Shown one piece after another: positions 23,453 to 34,110 of a DNA stretch of 64,000 nucleotides; position 1 is the stretch's first letter, and the number at the start of each line of letters is the position of its first letter. Both the position numbers and the translations under genes were made by a program. Location: NCBI GenBank assembly GCA_037976565.1, contig CP137682.1, forward strand, positions 24,389,973 to 24,453,972, written 5' to 3'. This DNA is from Mesocentrotus franciscanus (taxonomy: Eukaryota > Echinodermata > Echinoidea > Camarodonta > Strongylocentrotidae). A model generated the notes under the pieces. It was not told the DNA's origin, searched no databases, and saw only the letters and a program-made list of their open reading frames with translations.

Positions 23453-25434
23453 AGAAGGGCAAGAGGGGATCTGTCCTGGGATCACAAAAGGTGACACTGG
23501 ATGAAGATGCGAGGGCTGCCTTCAGGAAGTTGATAGAGTGTCTGATAAACACACCCGTTCTAGCCTACGCAGACTTCCAAAAGTCATTCCGTGTAGAGAC
23601 TGATGCTAGTGGATCCGGCTTAGGGGCCATCCTCATGCAGGAAGATGCTACCGGGAATAACCATGTCATCGCTTATGCGTCAAGGACACTTAGACCCGCA
23701 GAGCGTAGTGGACGTTATAGTGCATTCAAACTCGAGCTGCTAGCGGTGAAGTGGGCTATGACAGAAGCTTTCAGGGACTATCTCTTAGGCCAGAAGTGTA
23801 CCATTGTTACGGACCACCATCCACTGTTGTTCCTTGACAAGGCCAACCTCGGTTGCACAGAGTTGAGATGGGTACAGCGCATGAGCTCCTTTGACTACGA
23901 GATAAAGTACAGGCCCGGAAAGGAGAATCAAGGACCAGATGTTCTGTCACGGTTGGATCCACCCGATGGCATGGATACTGGAGGCCCCAGCACAGTGACA
24001 AGCACCACGATTCAGGCCACATTTGGGCTGCACTTACCAGCGATTGAAGTTCCTCACTCCCTTAGCAGCCAGATCAGAGTTTGTCGCGAGGGAGGAACTA
24101 GCTCGCTGCCAGGGTATACGTCAGAGGCGTTGAAAGAGCATCAGGAAGGCGATGAAATAGTGAGGACGGTGAGAGGGTTTGTTGGAAGGGGATCCCGACC
24201 GAACAGGGAGGAGAGAGGTCTCTGCCCTGCGGCATCCTTGCGTCTCCTTCGGGACTGGAAGAGACTTAGTCTGCAGGATGGGGTCTTGGTCCGTAAAGTA
24301 CAATCCCCCAAGGATGCAACTGATCATTTCCAGATTGTTCTCCCCCAGGATCTACAGGAAGAAGTTCTTACCAGATTCCATGATGAAGCGGGCCATTTTG
24401 GAGCTAGACGCGTGTACCGTTTGCTGGCCGACAGGTTTTTCTGGGGTGGAATGAAAAATGATGTAAAGCTGTGGTGCACGAAGTGTCAAGGTTGTGCCGT
24501 TAGCAAGCCCCCTGTCCACCAGACTCGACCACCGCTTTCGACGATGACTGCAACTGCACCGATGGAACTGATTGCCATGGACTTCACCGTGTTAGAACCA
24601 TCAAGTGACGGATGTGAGAACTTGCTCGTTGTGACTGATATCTTCACAAAGTATGCCTGGGCCATACCTACCCGTGACCAGCGTGCCATTACAGTTGCGA
24701 AGGCCTTAGTGAAGCATGTGATTACCCCATACGGATGTCCCCTAAGGATCCATTCCGATCAAGGGCGCAATTTCGAATCAACCATCATAGCGGAACTTTG
24801 CGAGATGTATGGCATCCAGAAGAGTCACACTACGCCTTACCACCCGGCTGGCAATGGCCAGTGTGAGCGCCTGAACCGCACTCTGCACAACATGCTAGGA
24901 TCTCTGCCTGAGAGCAAGAAGCGACGCTGGAATCATTACCTGCCCTCTTTGGTATATGCCTACAACAACACTGTCCACGCAAGTACTGGTGTCGAACCCT
25001 TCTACTTGATGTTCGGGAGAAATGGAAGGTTTCCCCATGGTCTGGTCTTAAGTGGGGAAGGACAACCAAGGCGCCAAGGAAACGTCAAGTCTTATGTCCA
25101 GCAACATCAGTCAGAACTACGAACTGCTAGGGCGATAGCAAGGAAGAATGCAGAAGCAGCAGCTGTTGCAAGACGTGCCCTCCATGCTCGGAAGATATTT
25201 GAAAAGCCACTCGAAGTAGGTCATTATGTCCTTGTCAGACGTCATGGAAACCGAGGCCGTGCAAAGTTAGCTGACTTTTGGGAGTCGAACCATGCATGCA
25301 TGGTTATCAAGCGCCCTTATGCTAACCAGCCAGTTTACGTTGTGAGAAATCACCTTGGTAAAGAGAGTGTTGCACCGCTCCCAACTCAAGCACTGCCCCT
25401 GGTTGCCAGAGGGGGAGAACGACGACCCAGTTGA
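23224..25434 (+). pseudogene. pol: pol of unit 3, part 2: RT thumb, RNase H, integrase
   Basis: A continuous 736-codon frame after the break near 23296. It holds the RT connection (EVRAFLGFTGFFRRFV), RNase H (TDASGSGLGAI, AFKLELLAVKWA, TDHHPLLFL) and integrase: HHCC zinc-binding part (FHDEAGHFGARR ... CTKCQGC), catalytic Asp near 24580, Asp in HSDQGRNFES (24757) and Glu in NGQCERLNR (24865). A C-terminal region resembling the gypsy GPY/F module follows (EVGHYVLVRRHGNRG). It breaks near 25370, where unit 2 has an extra GA in a GAGA run. This is the longest intact stretch in the array. Confidence 0.92.
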
Positions 25435-25786
25435 CACAATGTCCGACAGTGGAACGTCATCTGATTCTTCCGGACCAAGGCGTTTTATTTTGCAGCCAGG
25501 ACGGATGGAACAATCTGGCCATTCATCCTCTGAATCAGGTGCGGAAGAAATATCTTCACCGCCACCACTTCAAGAACTTTCAGCAGGGTCTCAGGAGGTG
25601 GAGGGCGGTTTTGATGAAGAACCTGTGCTAGGGAGGCAAGGCAGCCTTTCAGATATCGACTCGACCCATTTGAGCGAAGCTGACTCGGTATGCTCTGGAA
25701 ATGCTGGGGAGGGGATTAGGGTTAACCCCATGAGAAGTACCCGTAATGTCCCCCCAAGGAGGTATTCTGACTCCTACATGTACTAG
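25355..25786 (+). pseudogene. pol: pol of unit 3, part 3: integrase C-terminal tail
   Basis: The final 130 or so codons of pol after the last break. They are rich in Ser, Asp, Glu and Gly (DTMSDSGTSSDSSGPRRF) and end NVPPRRYSDSYMY before TAG, a typical gypsy integrase tail. The same tail is found at 8165-8596 and 16700-17188. Confidence 0.85.
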
Positions 25787-26600
25787 TATTGTTCGGATAT
25801 TGGTTACTGGTCAAATTGTCATTGATTGGTAGAGATTAGATTGTCCAGGGGGGCTCCTTATTGAATTTTACTCATTTTGTTTGTTTTTGGTTCTATAGTT
25901 TTGATTGATAACATATAAAGGATTATGTATTTTGTTTAGAGACAGGATATGACTTTTAGCAACAAAATTTATTTTTGGTTTTTGATATTTGCATAGAAGA
26001 AAATATGCGATAGGAAATTGCATACGATTTTTGTATATCATGTACACATGCCTTTTTATGTACATTGTACTTGTTAAGCTTGTTTTGGGTCTGGTATGAA
26101 TCCGTCCAGCATTGGGTCGCCCCATTCATTTTTATTGAGGTTAAATTATACTTACCGCTTGTGATACGTGGTTGACATTTGGACATGTCAATTTATAGAC
26201 ATGTACGAATTTAATGGCGATAGATAATATGATTAGTGCATGCCTATTTGAGTTGTAGGTTGGGAGATAACTTTTTGGTGAGACGGCTTATGCTGGGTTT
26301 GAAGTCTCGACGCTAGTAGCAGTCAGTTAATTAGCCATGCTGGGATATGTTTTTATATTTGTATATATGTATTTATAGTGTATACTGTGTTTTACGAGCT
26401 TGCAAAATGACACTTAAAGGGGGTTGCTGTGTAGTGGAAAGATACAGGTAGTGGTGCCGTTTGATATAGGTGTTATGTCGCCACGTGCTATATTAGTGGC
26501 AAGTTTATTTATGTGTTATACGTTTGTTGGTATAGTTGATGGCTTGAATATAATTGTTCCTTCGGTCATCGAGGGCGATGACGTTTTAAGTGGGGAAGGA

Positions 26601-28070
26601 TGTAAGGGGTTAGGAAATTACCCTGTGACCTGTAGAGGGCGGAGTGCTGGGACAAGCCGGCACTCTTTGCTTGCCCTCTCACAGGTGAGTTGACCAAACT
26701 TGAACCACTGTTATGTTTAGTAAATATTAATGTTGTTATGCTAAATATGTGTAATGTACATATGTGTATTGTGTTAGAACGATTTGAGTGATTATTTTGA
26801 TGTATCATATGGGTTGATATGATAATATAGAAAGCGAGGATTTAATGTTAAGATGTGTGATGCTTAGCGTTATGATTTGTTATATGCATTTATACATTGT
26901 AGTACATGGTGATGTACATTAATAAGTTGAACGCGCGGTACCAAAATTGGGTGTATAGTGCGTGCGCGCTAATGTTGTGCCTGGTCCCAGGGACAGGACC
27001 AGGACCAGGGCTACGCTCTTATTGTGATGAGTAGAGGTCTTGGTTTAGGAATGAGGTCAGTGAGAACGGTAGGGAGCATAGAAAAGAAGTGCTTATAATA
27101 GAAGTTGAATGTTTAAAAGTATTGCATGTTGTTTGTATTTTGGTTTGCTAAGGGATATTAATTATGGCACTTCAAACGGTGATGATCGAACTTTGTCTGA
27201 CTATGTAGCCATTCGAGGGTTTTTAGCGCCCTCTATCATTGTAAACCTTATTTCTCATTTTGCAGATTAAAAGAATATTGTTACATGTTAAATTGAGATG
27301 GAATAATAGTAAGAGCAATGTTTAGGGTTAGACCAGGAGATTGTTGGAGTTTGTTTGGAAGTAAGAAAAGTATGGAAGATAAATATTTGAATTGGATTGG
27401 TTGATGAAAGTTGTATTTGATGCAGATCGATATAAGGAGATTTATAGTTTCCAGGATTTATCAATGTTTCAAGTCTTGGGATATTCTGATATTTAAAAGC
27501 AGAGATATTTTGTCTTTGTTCCATTATTATGATATTGTTAGTTTCATTATTCATTCTATAATATGTGCTTACTGTGAAAAGGGGGAACCAGGATAGCCCT
27601 ATTTAAGTTTATGTTAATAGGATGTTTGCATTGTCTTGATATTACAATGCACAAGTTAAGGTATCATTTATTGAACAAGAATTACGTAGTGATATTGAGG
27701 TCACATGATAAGGTTATTAAACCTAGCTTGGTGTGTTAGTGTATCCAAATATGTGAATGTGTTGCTTTATATGAGTTTTATATTGACTGTTACTTATTTG
27801 TTTAAGTATTTGGGTCAGGTATTTACCTTTGTTAATGTTGAGAGTTTCAGCTACATTGTACTGTGGCAATTGGTTTTTAAAGGGCAAATTTACTCGTTTT
27901 ATATTTGATAACATGACATGTTTTGGGGAATGCATGATCTCCATGATTATCGGCATTATTATGTGATATGTAATGTGTCAGTTACTGGTTACTACTAATA
28001 AAGACTCTTTGCTTGGCCCTCTCACAGAATCTGTCGTGTCATTGATTTCGAGTTCTCGACCACCTTACGC
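26601..28070 (+). repeat. LTR 4 (3' end of array)
   Basis: It matches LTRs 1-3 to TCTCGA at 28059, then lacks a TCGA present in the others and continues CCACCTTAC before unique flank. The exact end is uncertain by a few bases (28065-28071). CCTTAC is the complement of the LTR start GTAAGG, which supports an end near 28070. No primer site follows, so no internal region lies beyond it. One G is missing at 26673. Confidence 0.88.
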
Positions 28071-28349
28071 ATGCCATTCCTACAAGTAAACTTTGCATGA
28101 ATTATTCAAACAGAAGTATATTAAGTGACAAATTTACATCAAATGAAAAGCAATGCACAAATGTCACATATGTATGCCTAATCACGAAAATGAATGCTCG
28201 AATACATACCACCGTCTGTCCGGCGCGAATTTGAATGCTCTTTGCATGCTTTTCTAAATTGAATGCTCGTTTTGCACGTCTCCGTGACGAGAGTATGAAA
28301 TCGCATGCTAATAAATCAAATTGAACGACGCAATTAGCTTTTTGAATGT

Positions 28350-28443
28350 TGATCTACATAGTCATTCAATTTCGCACGAACTTGAATGAACGTAACGTTA
28401 ATTCGGATGCTAAGTTTACGAAGTTGGGCGGGAAAACCTATAG
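28350..28443. repeat. right arm of the inverted repeat flanking the array
   Basis: The reverse complement of this stretch aligns with 69-150 (see the left arm). Upstream, 28071-28350 is AT-rich flank with repeated GAATGCTCG words and no gene. Confidence 0.45.
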
Positions 28444-28599
28444 TTACTGCACATTACATTACTGAAAAATCATAACAAATATATCATTTTGAAAAGAAAA
28501 GGAACTTACTTTCCATGACAACAAAAATCATGCTTGCCTTTCCAAACATTTTTTGAGGGTTTTATCTTCCAATGATGTGGTGCAAACTTTTGCATCAGT

Positions 28600-29370
28600 C
28601 ACTATTAACTCGGACGTCGGGCGATGTACCCGATTTTTGGGCATCGTGCGATGTGTAGAGGTCAGGGAGAAGTCAGGCGACGGATTTGACATGAATGGGC
28701 TCCGCCGATGCCGGTAGGGCGCCCACTGGATAGCCCCATGATAAGCGGCGGGCAATCGGCATACAAGCGGGCTATTTTTGGAGTAAATAGCGGAACGGCG
28801 GCCGATATGTACACATCGGGCGGACATCTGGCGGACATCAGTCGGACATCGGCCGATATCCCCTGGGCCTCCTAGGGGAAATCGGCCGATCATCATAGGG
28901 TGTTAACGTTCGCGCCTCCCAGGATAAAATCCGCTCGTTTGTGCAACTTTCATCAGTACAGCTAAGAATATCATACGAGTCACACAAGTCACACAAGCGT
29001 GTAGCGTGCCATAGCCAGTCGCTCTAGCATCACGGCAACTCTCAAGCATTGTGGAGGTACGAGTGCAATTAATTTCTCCTCGACTCGATTTCTCCTCTCT
29101 TAGACTCGTAAACGTATGTGAAATGAGATGGAAAAGCCGAAGCATCTAAATATACCCAAACCGGCGGGGACCCTGCCGTACACCCGCAGGGCCCCCGCCG
29201 GACAGCTGGGGTAGGCCAGGCACTGGGCAGGGCCCGGCGACGTCCCGGGGGATCGGCAGGTGGCCCGACGATAAATGTAAACAAACTTGCGGGCGATGAC
29301 CCGCTGTACGTCGTTCGAACATCGGTGGAACATCGGCCGATGTGTGCCGATTAGTAGCCGATTACACTCA
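28600..29370. repeat. GC-rich island with ACATCGG/CGGCCGAT words
   Basis: Two GC-rich blocks (about 28610-28900 and 29150-29370) stand out from AT-rich surroundings. They carry many copies of ACATCGG, CGGCCGAT and GCCGATGT in both orientations, for example CATCGGCCGATATC near 28848 and ATCGGCCGATGTG near 29330. Several long frames cross it but none resembles a protein. I read it as a repeat-derived or CpG-rich non-coding element. From 29380 to 30124 I see nothing recognisable. Confidence 0.4.
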
Positions 29371-30124
29371 GACGCGTAAAATATGCTCGAAGTCGAGTTT
29401 TGTTTTACGTTGAACTTAACACTTTCCGGGCGTGTTCCCGGTCAGCAAAAACAGCCGGGCAGCCCTTTGGTCACTCTAGGGCCACCAGCCGAACTCTTGA
29501 ACTCGTCTCCGATTAAATGTGACCCAGGCATCAGCCCAGATCGATCTGCTTCAGATCACCTTATTCATCAGCAGTGACGAATTCCAGTCTAGTAATTCAT
29601 GTATTTATTGATTATCAAGATTTCAACGTACCCAAATCAGAATTAAATCACACATGAGCATAAAAAAATATAATCATATCATAAGATTAAAATGCCATAC
29701 AAATATTTAAGAAAAAGAGTATAAAATGGTGGTTTGTAATATTTAAGGGATAAAAACAATAATAGATTCATATTTATTGATCTAAGGCATGAATACATAT
29801 AATATGAAGGCAGTGAAAAGGGTGAGTGTTGAACGGTTGAACAAAATTTAAGCTAAGGAATGAGTCTCCCGAACCTAAACAGATTTAGTACTTTGTCTAC
29901 GTTTCAGTGGACATCTCGATTTCCACAGAATATAAATTAAGGTTCATTTGAAAATATTATACTCTTTTCTTTTTCAAGGTATTAATTGATAAATTAATGC
30001 TTTGTATGAATTTTGCATAGTATTTATTATTATATTATTTGTATTTTGTTGGAAATGAATGGAAAAAAGTCAAAAGATGTTTCTGTGATTGTAACAGAAA
30101 GAAAATCATATCTTGGTAGAGGTG

Positions 30125-30430
30125 GAGGTGTTGTGGTCGAGTGGATACGTCACCGGACTATCGATCACAAGGTCCGCGGTTCGAGTCCCGCCGCGGCACT
30201 AATGTCCTTTGGCAAGATATTGATCTACATTCGCCACAGTCAACCCAGGTGCATGAGGTAAATGGGTACCTGGTAGGATTATTCCTTGAAATGCACTGTG
30301 CGCTGATATCGGCTGCCGGAGCTAAAGCTAGGGTAATAATTTCCAAAGCTCTTTGGAAGCGCATAGAGATGTTATTTCATAACGTATTATGCGCTATACA
30401 AGAACTGAACTATTATTATTATTATTATAT
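30125..30430 (+). mobile_element. tRNA-derived SINE, full length
   Basis: It has a tRNA-like head with A box TGGTCGAGTGG (30134-30144) and B box GGTTCGAGTCC (30178-30188), followed by CGGCACTAATGTCCTTTGGC and a body with CCCAGGTG...TGGGTACCTGG near 30243-30274. The 3' end has paired GCGC words and an (ATT)n tail at 30410-30430. The head is not a functional tRNA: it runs straight into SINE body with no processing end. Related copies lie at 47150 (minus) and, more distantly, 50430. Confidence 0.8.
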
Positions 30431-30675
30431 TGAATCAAGGAACATTTGCCATTTTTTCACATGTTTGTTCCTTTGTGATTGAACCAACCTTTCATGTTTT
30501 ATTTGTGCTTAGAAAAAACTTAATAGAGAGAACCTTTATTCATATCAATTTGTTTCCACACTCCTTTCGACATAGACCTAAGATATGTTGTTTCTCAGTC
30601 TAAAAGTGCATTATCATGATAATCAGAGGCATCAAAACAAAAATGATAAGTTAAGGTGGTATGCGTACATCATAC

Positions 30676-30705
30676 ATATATATATATATAGAGAGAGAGA
30701 GAGGG
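30676..30705. repeat. (TA)n(GA)n microsatellite
   Basis: Alternating TA followed by GA repeats. No gene is recognised between 30431 and 33820 apart from this and the other simple repeats listed. Confidence 0.9.
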
Positions 30706-31055
30706 GGTAATGTTCCCCGAACAAACGGCTGTGGGTTTTCCATACTTGGAAGGCATATACATGTCGAAAGAATTAATGATGAGATGATTTTGACGCGATC
30801 GTATACAGCGTTTGTTTCGTGTCTCCCTGTATTTGTCAAGCTTTCGATCTATACCTTATGATCTTCTTCAGGTCTCATCGATATAATTGACAAGTTTATA
30901 TTGATGTTTATAACGGTATAGCGTTTTAATCTGCATCATGCATTTCTGAGTGGTTAGTCTGTGAAATGTGGAGTGATCATTGATACTGTTTTGCGTATAA
31001 TGTGTGGGATCATGTGTTCTTGCTTCCGTATGCGTTTTTGTATTTCATTCTTTTA

Positions 31056-31216
31056 TTATCTCTCTCTTTATCTCTCTCCCTCTCCCTCGTTATTCCCTTG
31101 CTTTCTCTCTCTTTACCCCCTCTTCCCTCTTTATCTCTGTCCCTCTCCCTCGTTATTCCCTTGCTTTCTCTCTCTTTATCCCCCTCTTCCCTCTCTCTAT
31201 CTCTCTCTCTCACTCT
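31056..31216. repeat. CT-rich minisatellite
   Basis: Pyrimidine-rich tract containing two copies of a ~65-bp unit (CCCTCTCCCTCGTTATTCCC at 31077 and 31140). The open frames across it are low-complexity Ser/Leu/Pro runs and not genes. Confidence 0.85.
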
Positions 31217-32981
31217 CTCGTGGTCCGTCTCCATCTTTCAGCGTCTACTTACTCCACACCTTTTCTCTTTTTCATACACTCTCTGACAATCCAATCCTTT
31301 CTTGTTTTCTGTGAAAAGCGCTTCACCCTCTTTCTTTCTTCATGTTGCCCACCTTTTTTCCACTTATTTTAGTTCACGTGAATAAATTTCTGAGGCGATA
31401 ATTCAAAATGTAAATGGCTTTCATAATTATTTTATTCAATTTCTTGCGATATATCCCGTTCTACCGTCTCTCAACAACATTTCTTTTTAATCCCATGAGT
31501 TCATTCAGTTATATAGATCGAACTTTCTCTTTTATACATATGTACAAAGACATGTTATCTGCTTGCAATTCTCTGAAAGTGCGTATACTACTTATGATTA
31601 TGTACACACGTACAATAAACACAATACATAATTCTGATACACAGTTAGCGTTGGTAAAAGTGGAAGGGATTATATTTTCTTCAATTCACAAGTTTCTAGG
31701 CTTATGAAAAAGGAAAAAAAAACGACTAGTAATATGTTATGTCTTGAAATGTCTGCATTTTGGGGAAATTTCACTTTGAGTGATTTATTTTAAATGGATA
31801 TTATTTGTTACCATTCGATATCTTGGGTCACGGTTGGTTCACTAAATTATTGATATCTCAACGATAAAACTAACTATGGTCAGTCTAGATGAAACTCGAT
31901 TCATGCTGATAAATCTCACAATACACAAAAATAGGAATTTATGAATAATAACAATGTATTTTGATTAACAATATAGATCTTTCTTTCCGGATAAAATAAA
32001 ACTGTTGTCCTCCTGGATTTGACAATCGATTAAATCTTAGAACAGATAGCTGCACACACTCAAAATATTTTTTACCAAATGACCTTAACAACAATTTTTG
32101 CTACCTTTATACAAAAAAAACATCACAACTACAACATAAAATCCATATAGCCATGGATATATTTGGTCTACGACATAACCAAATAAGTTGCTTATCACAT
32201 GATAAAACAACCAGTTAAAGCAAATGACAGTCTCACTGCTTTAAATAAATGAATACATGGAATTATTGTCTCCACAATTACTGAAGAGATAGTTACAAAC
32301 ATCTGTTGTTCTTACAACAAATTCAATATTCCGCAAGTTTATTGTTAAGCTAGTCATACATATTTTTTGTTTCCACTTTATTTACATGCAATTATGTACA
32401 CTCTTTCAGATATATTAGCAAAATAAATTCATATATTAAAAAACGTGTGTAGAAAGACGTGAATGAATGCAAAGTGATTCCCTTTCTGAGAACATTAAAC
32501 AGGTATTCATATATATATATATGTTTACATATTCAAACATTTCGGATATCAATATCACGTTATATATCCATGAACATGGGAAATATATCACAAAGAAATT
32601 CACCGGCTTTCAGATGATTCTAGAATTTCTCAAGGCAATCAAAGAGCCTGTAAGAAGAGCGATTTTTTCAATACAGTTCGAACAAAGAGCATACACCTCT
32701 CACAACGTAACGCACATTGCAAGACTCCACTTCACTTTCCCTTATTCAGGTGTACTGCACACCAACTGACAAAATCATTAAAACATGCAGGCATTAATGG
32801 AAACAATCATTACAATATAGACATACATGGAAATAAATTTATATAATATACATTTATAAGATGTAATGATAAAAACACTATACAGGAGCATTGGGTGGTT
32901 GAAATATATCACTTGAAAGAAATTGTGATTGTACATGTATATAAGAATAAACCTTCGACAATTTATAAGATATAACATGGG

Positions 32982-33212
32982 TCTATATTCTATTCAGATC
33001 TACGGATCATAGACATAACATAAACATAACTTACATTGCATCATTGTGATGGGAAATAGACACGCATTATGATTTTACTAAATATAACGACAATAATCCT
33101 GTAAATCGAGAGATGCGTTCCATCAAACACCATTTTCCAAACTATTTAATGGAGATTTCTCTCCGTCTTATTACCCCCTGTCTTACTCCTCTCTGTATTA
33201 CTCTCTGTCTTA
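32982..33212. repeat. segment duplicated at 55830-56036
   Basis: From CTATTCAGATCTACGGATCA onward, about 200 bases match 55830-56036 at roughly nine in ten positions in the same orientation, then diverge in a TCTCTGT-rich end. Non-coding. It may be a dispersed repeat or a remnant of a local duplication. Confidence 0.75.
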
Positions 33213-33820
33213 TATACAAATTTATGCAGTGAAAAGGAATGTTTTAATATGAAGAATATATGATTTATGGGTAAAAATGTGAATTTTATGACCTTAATTG
33301 CAAAAATTACCATAAATATGCAAATGAGTGAATTTTTTCTAAAAATTGAAATTACCATAGTATTCTATACACTTCACTTGATATGCATGCAAATTTTCGC
33401 GGCGATCGGATCGGCCGTTTCATGGCCGAGATCATTTCCTCGAGTAATGATGGAGACCCTTTTTGTTAAAAACAGATTTACAATAAATTCTGAATAATGA
33501 AAAGGTTCTGTATCATTTCTGATAAAAATAGAAAATTATGTAAAAAAAGATTGCAAATCTGTATCCTTTTTAACCCTGATGTTCCTATGCATTTTCTTTC
33601 GTCTGTTCGAAGAAAAAAAAAACCCAGACAGGAGCTACATTTCTTCTGTTAACAGCCAGATAGGCTAATAATCTATTATCTCATTTATCTCTTTTCACCT
33701 ATTTCTACAATAACAGAAAATGTACATGTATTTACAAAGACTTTCGATTCACCAAATCATTACGAGCATGGAAAAAAAAACACAATTAAGAATGATACAA
33801 AATTTGGACATAATTTTTTT

Positions 33821-33826
33821 TTTATT
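33821..33826 (-). terminator. poly(A) signal of the death-FBA gene
   Basis: AATAAA on the minus strand, about 96 bases after the stop codon of the last FBA exon, followed by an AT-repeat stretch. It is the first such signal downstream. Confidence 0.5.
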
Positions 33827-33921
33827 TGATTTATATATATATATATATATATATATTTAATAATCCGATATATATATAAACAGATATATATCTCACACCT
33901 GTAACTTTCAATCAAGGAGTG

Positions 33922-34110
33922 TCACGGTGATGAGGCTCCCTGTGCCCCTCCCTCTTCGGCTGTTATTTGCTCTTGCTTGAAGACAAACCGCACCTCTGAA
34001 CCTGCTATTTTGCCTCCGTAGTGCCCCGCCCAGAATTTATTATCCTTGCTTCTGTCCCAGTAGCGAATGAAACGTAATCCTGGACCGTACTCTCTGAAGT
34101 GATGTGTTGC
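33922..34110 (-). CDS. FBA exon 4 and stop
   Basis: The acceptor TTATCTTTCCAAG ends at 34111, phase 0. It encodes HHFREYGPGLRFIRYWD and DNKFWAGHYGG, the conserved C-terminal FBA segment ('YGPGxRFIR...WxGHYG'), then a polar tail ending GASSP and TGA at 33924-33922. In vertebrate FBXO2 a Tyr-Trp pair at the loop contacts chitobiose; here it is Phe-Trp, so the pocket is mostly kept. Confidence 0.9.
   Translation of the reverse strand, partial: ATHHFREYGPGLRFIRYWDRSKDNKFWAGHYGGKIAGSEVRFVFKQEQITAEEGGAQGASSP

Larger units (their letters stand above)
833..28070 (+). mobile_element. tandem Ty3/gypsy retrotransposon array: 4 LTRs, 3 internal regions
   Basis: Four copies of a ~1.47-kb repeat start with TGTAAGGGGTTAGG at 833, 9408, 18001 and 26601. 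They alternate with three ~7.1-kb internal regions carrying gag and pol. The period is 8575, 8593 and 8600 bases. The sequence left of 833 lacks the polypurine tract seen before the other three LTRs, and the sequence right of 28070 lacks the primer site, so these are the true ends of the array. Neighbouring units share an LTR. That layout is expected from unequal recombination between LTRs of identical elements, or from an assembly artefact, and not from three independent insertions. Gene order PR-RT-RH-IN and the motifs place it in Ty3/gypsy; I do not assign a clade. No target-site duplication was found at the outer ends. Confidence 0.95.

Noticed and set aside
30131..30200. tRNA gene
   Set aside because: The A and B boxes are good but the sequence continues into a SINE body and tail, so it is a tRNA-derived SINE head.
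31002..31372. Overlapping ~100-codon ORFs in all three frames
   Set aside because: They read through a CT-rich simple repeat and are low-complexity.
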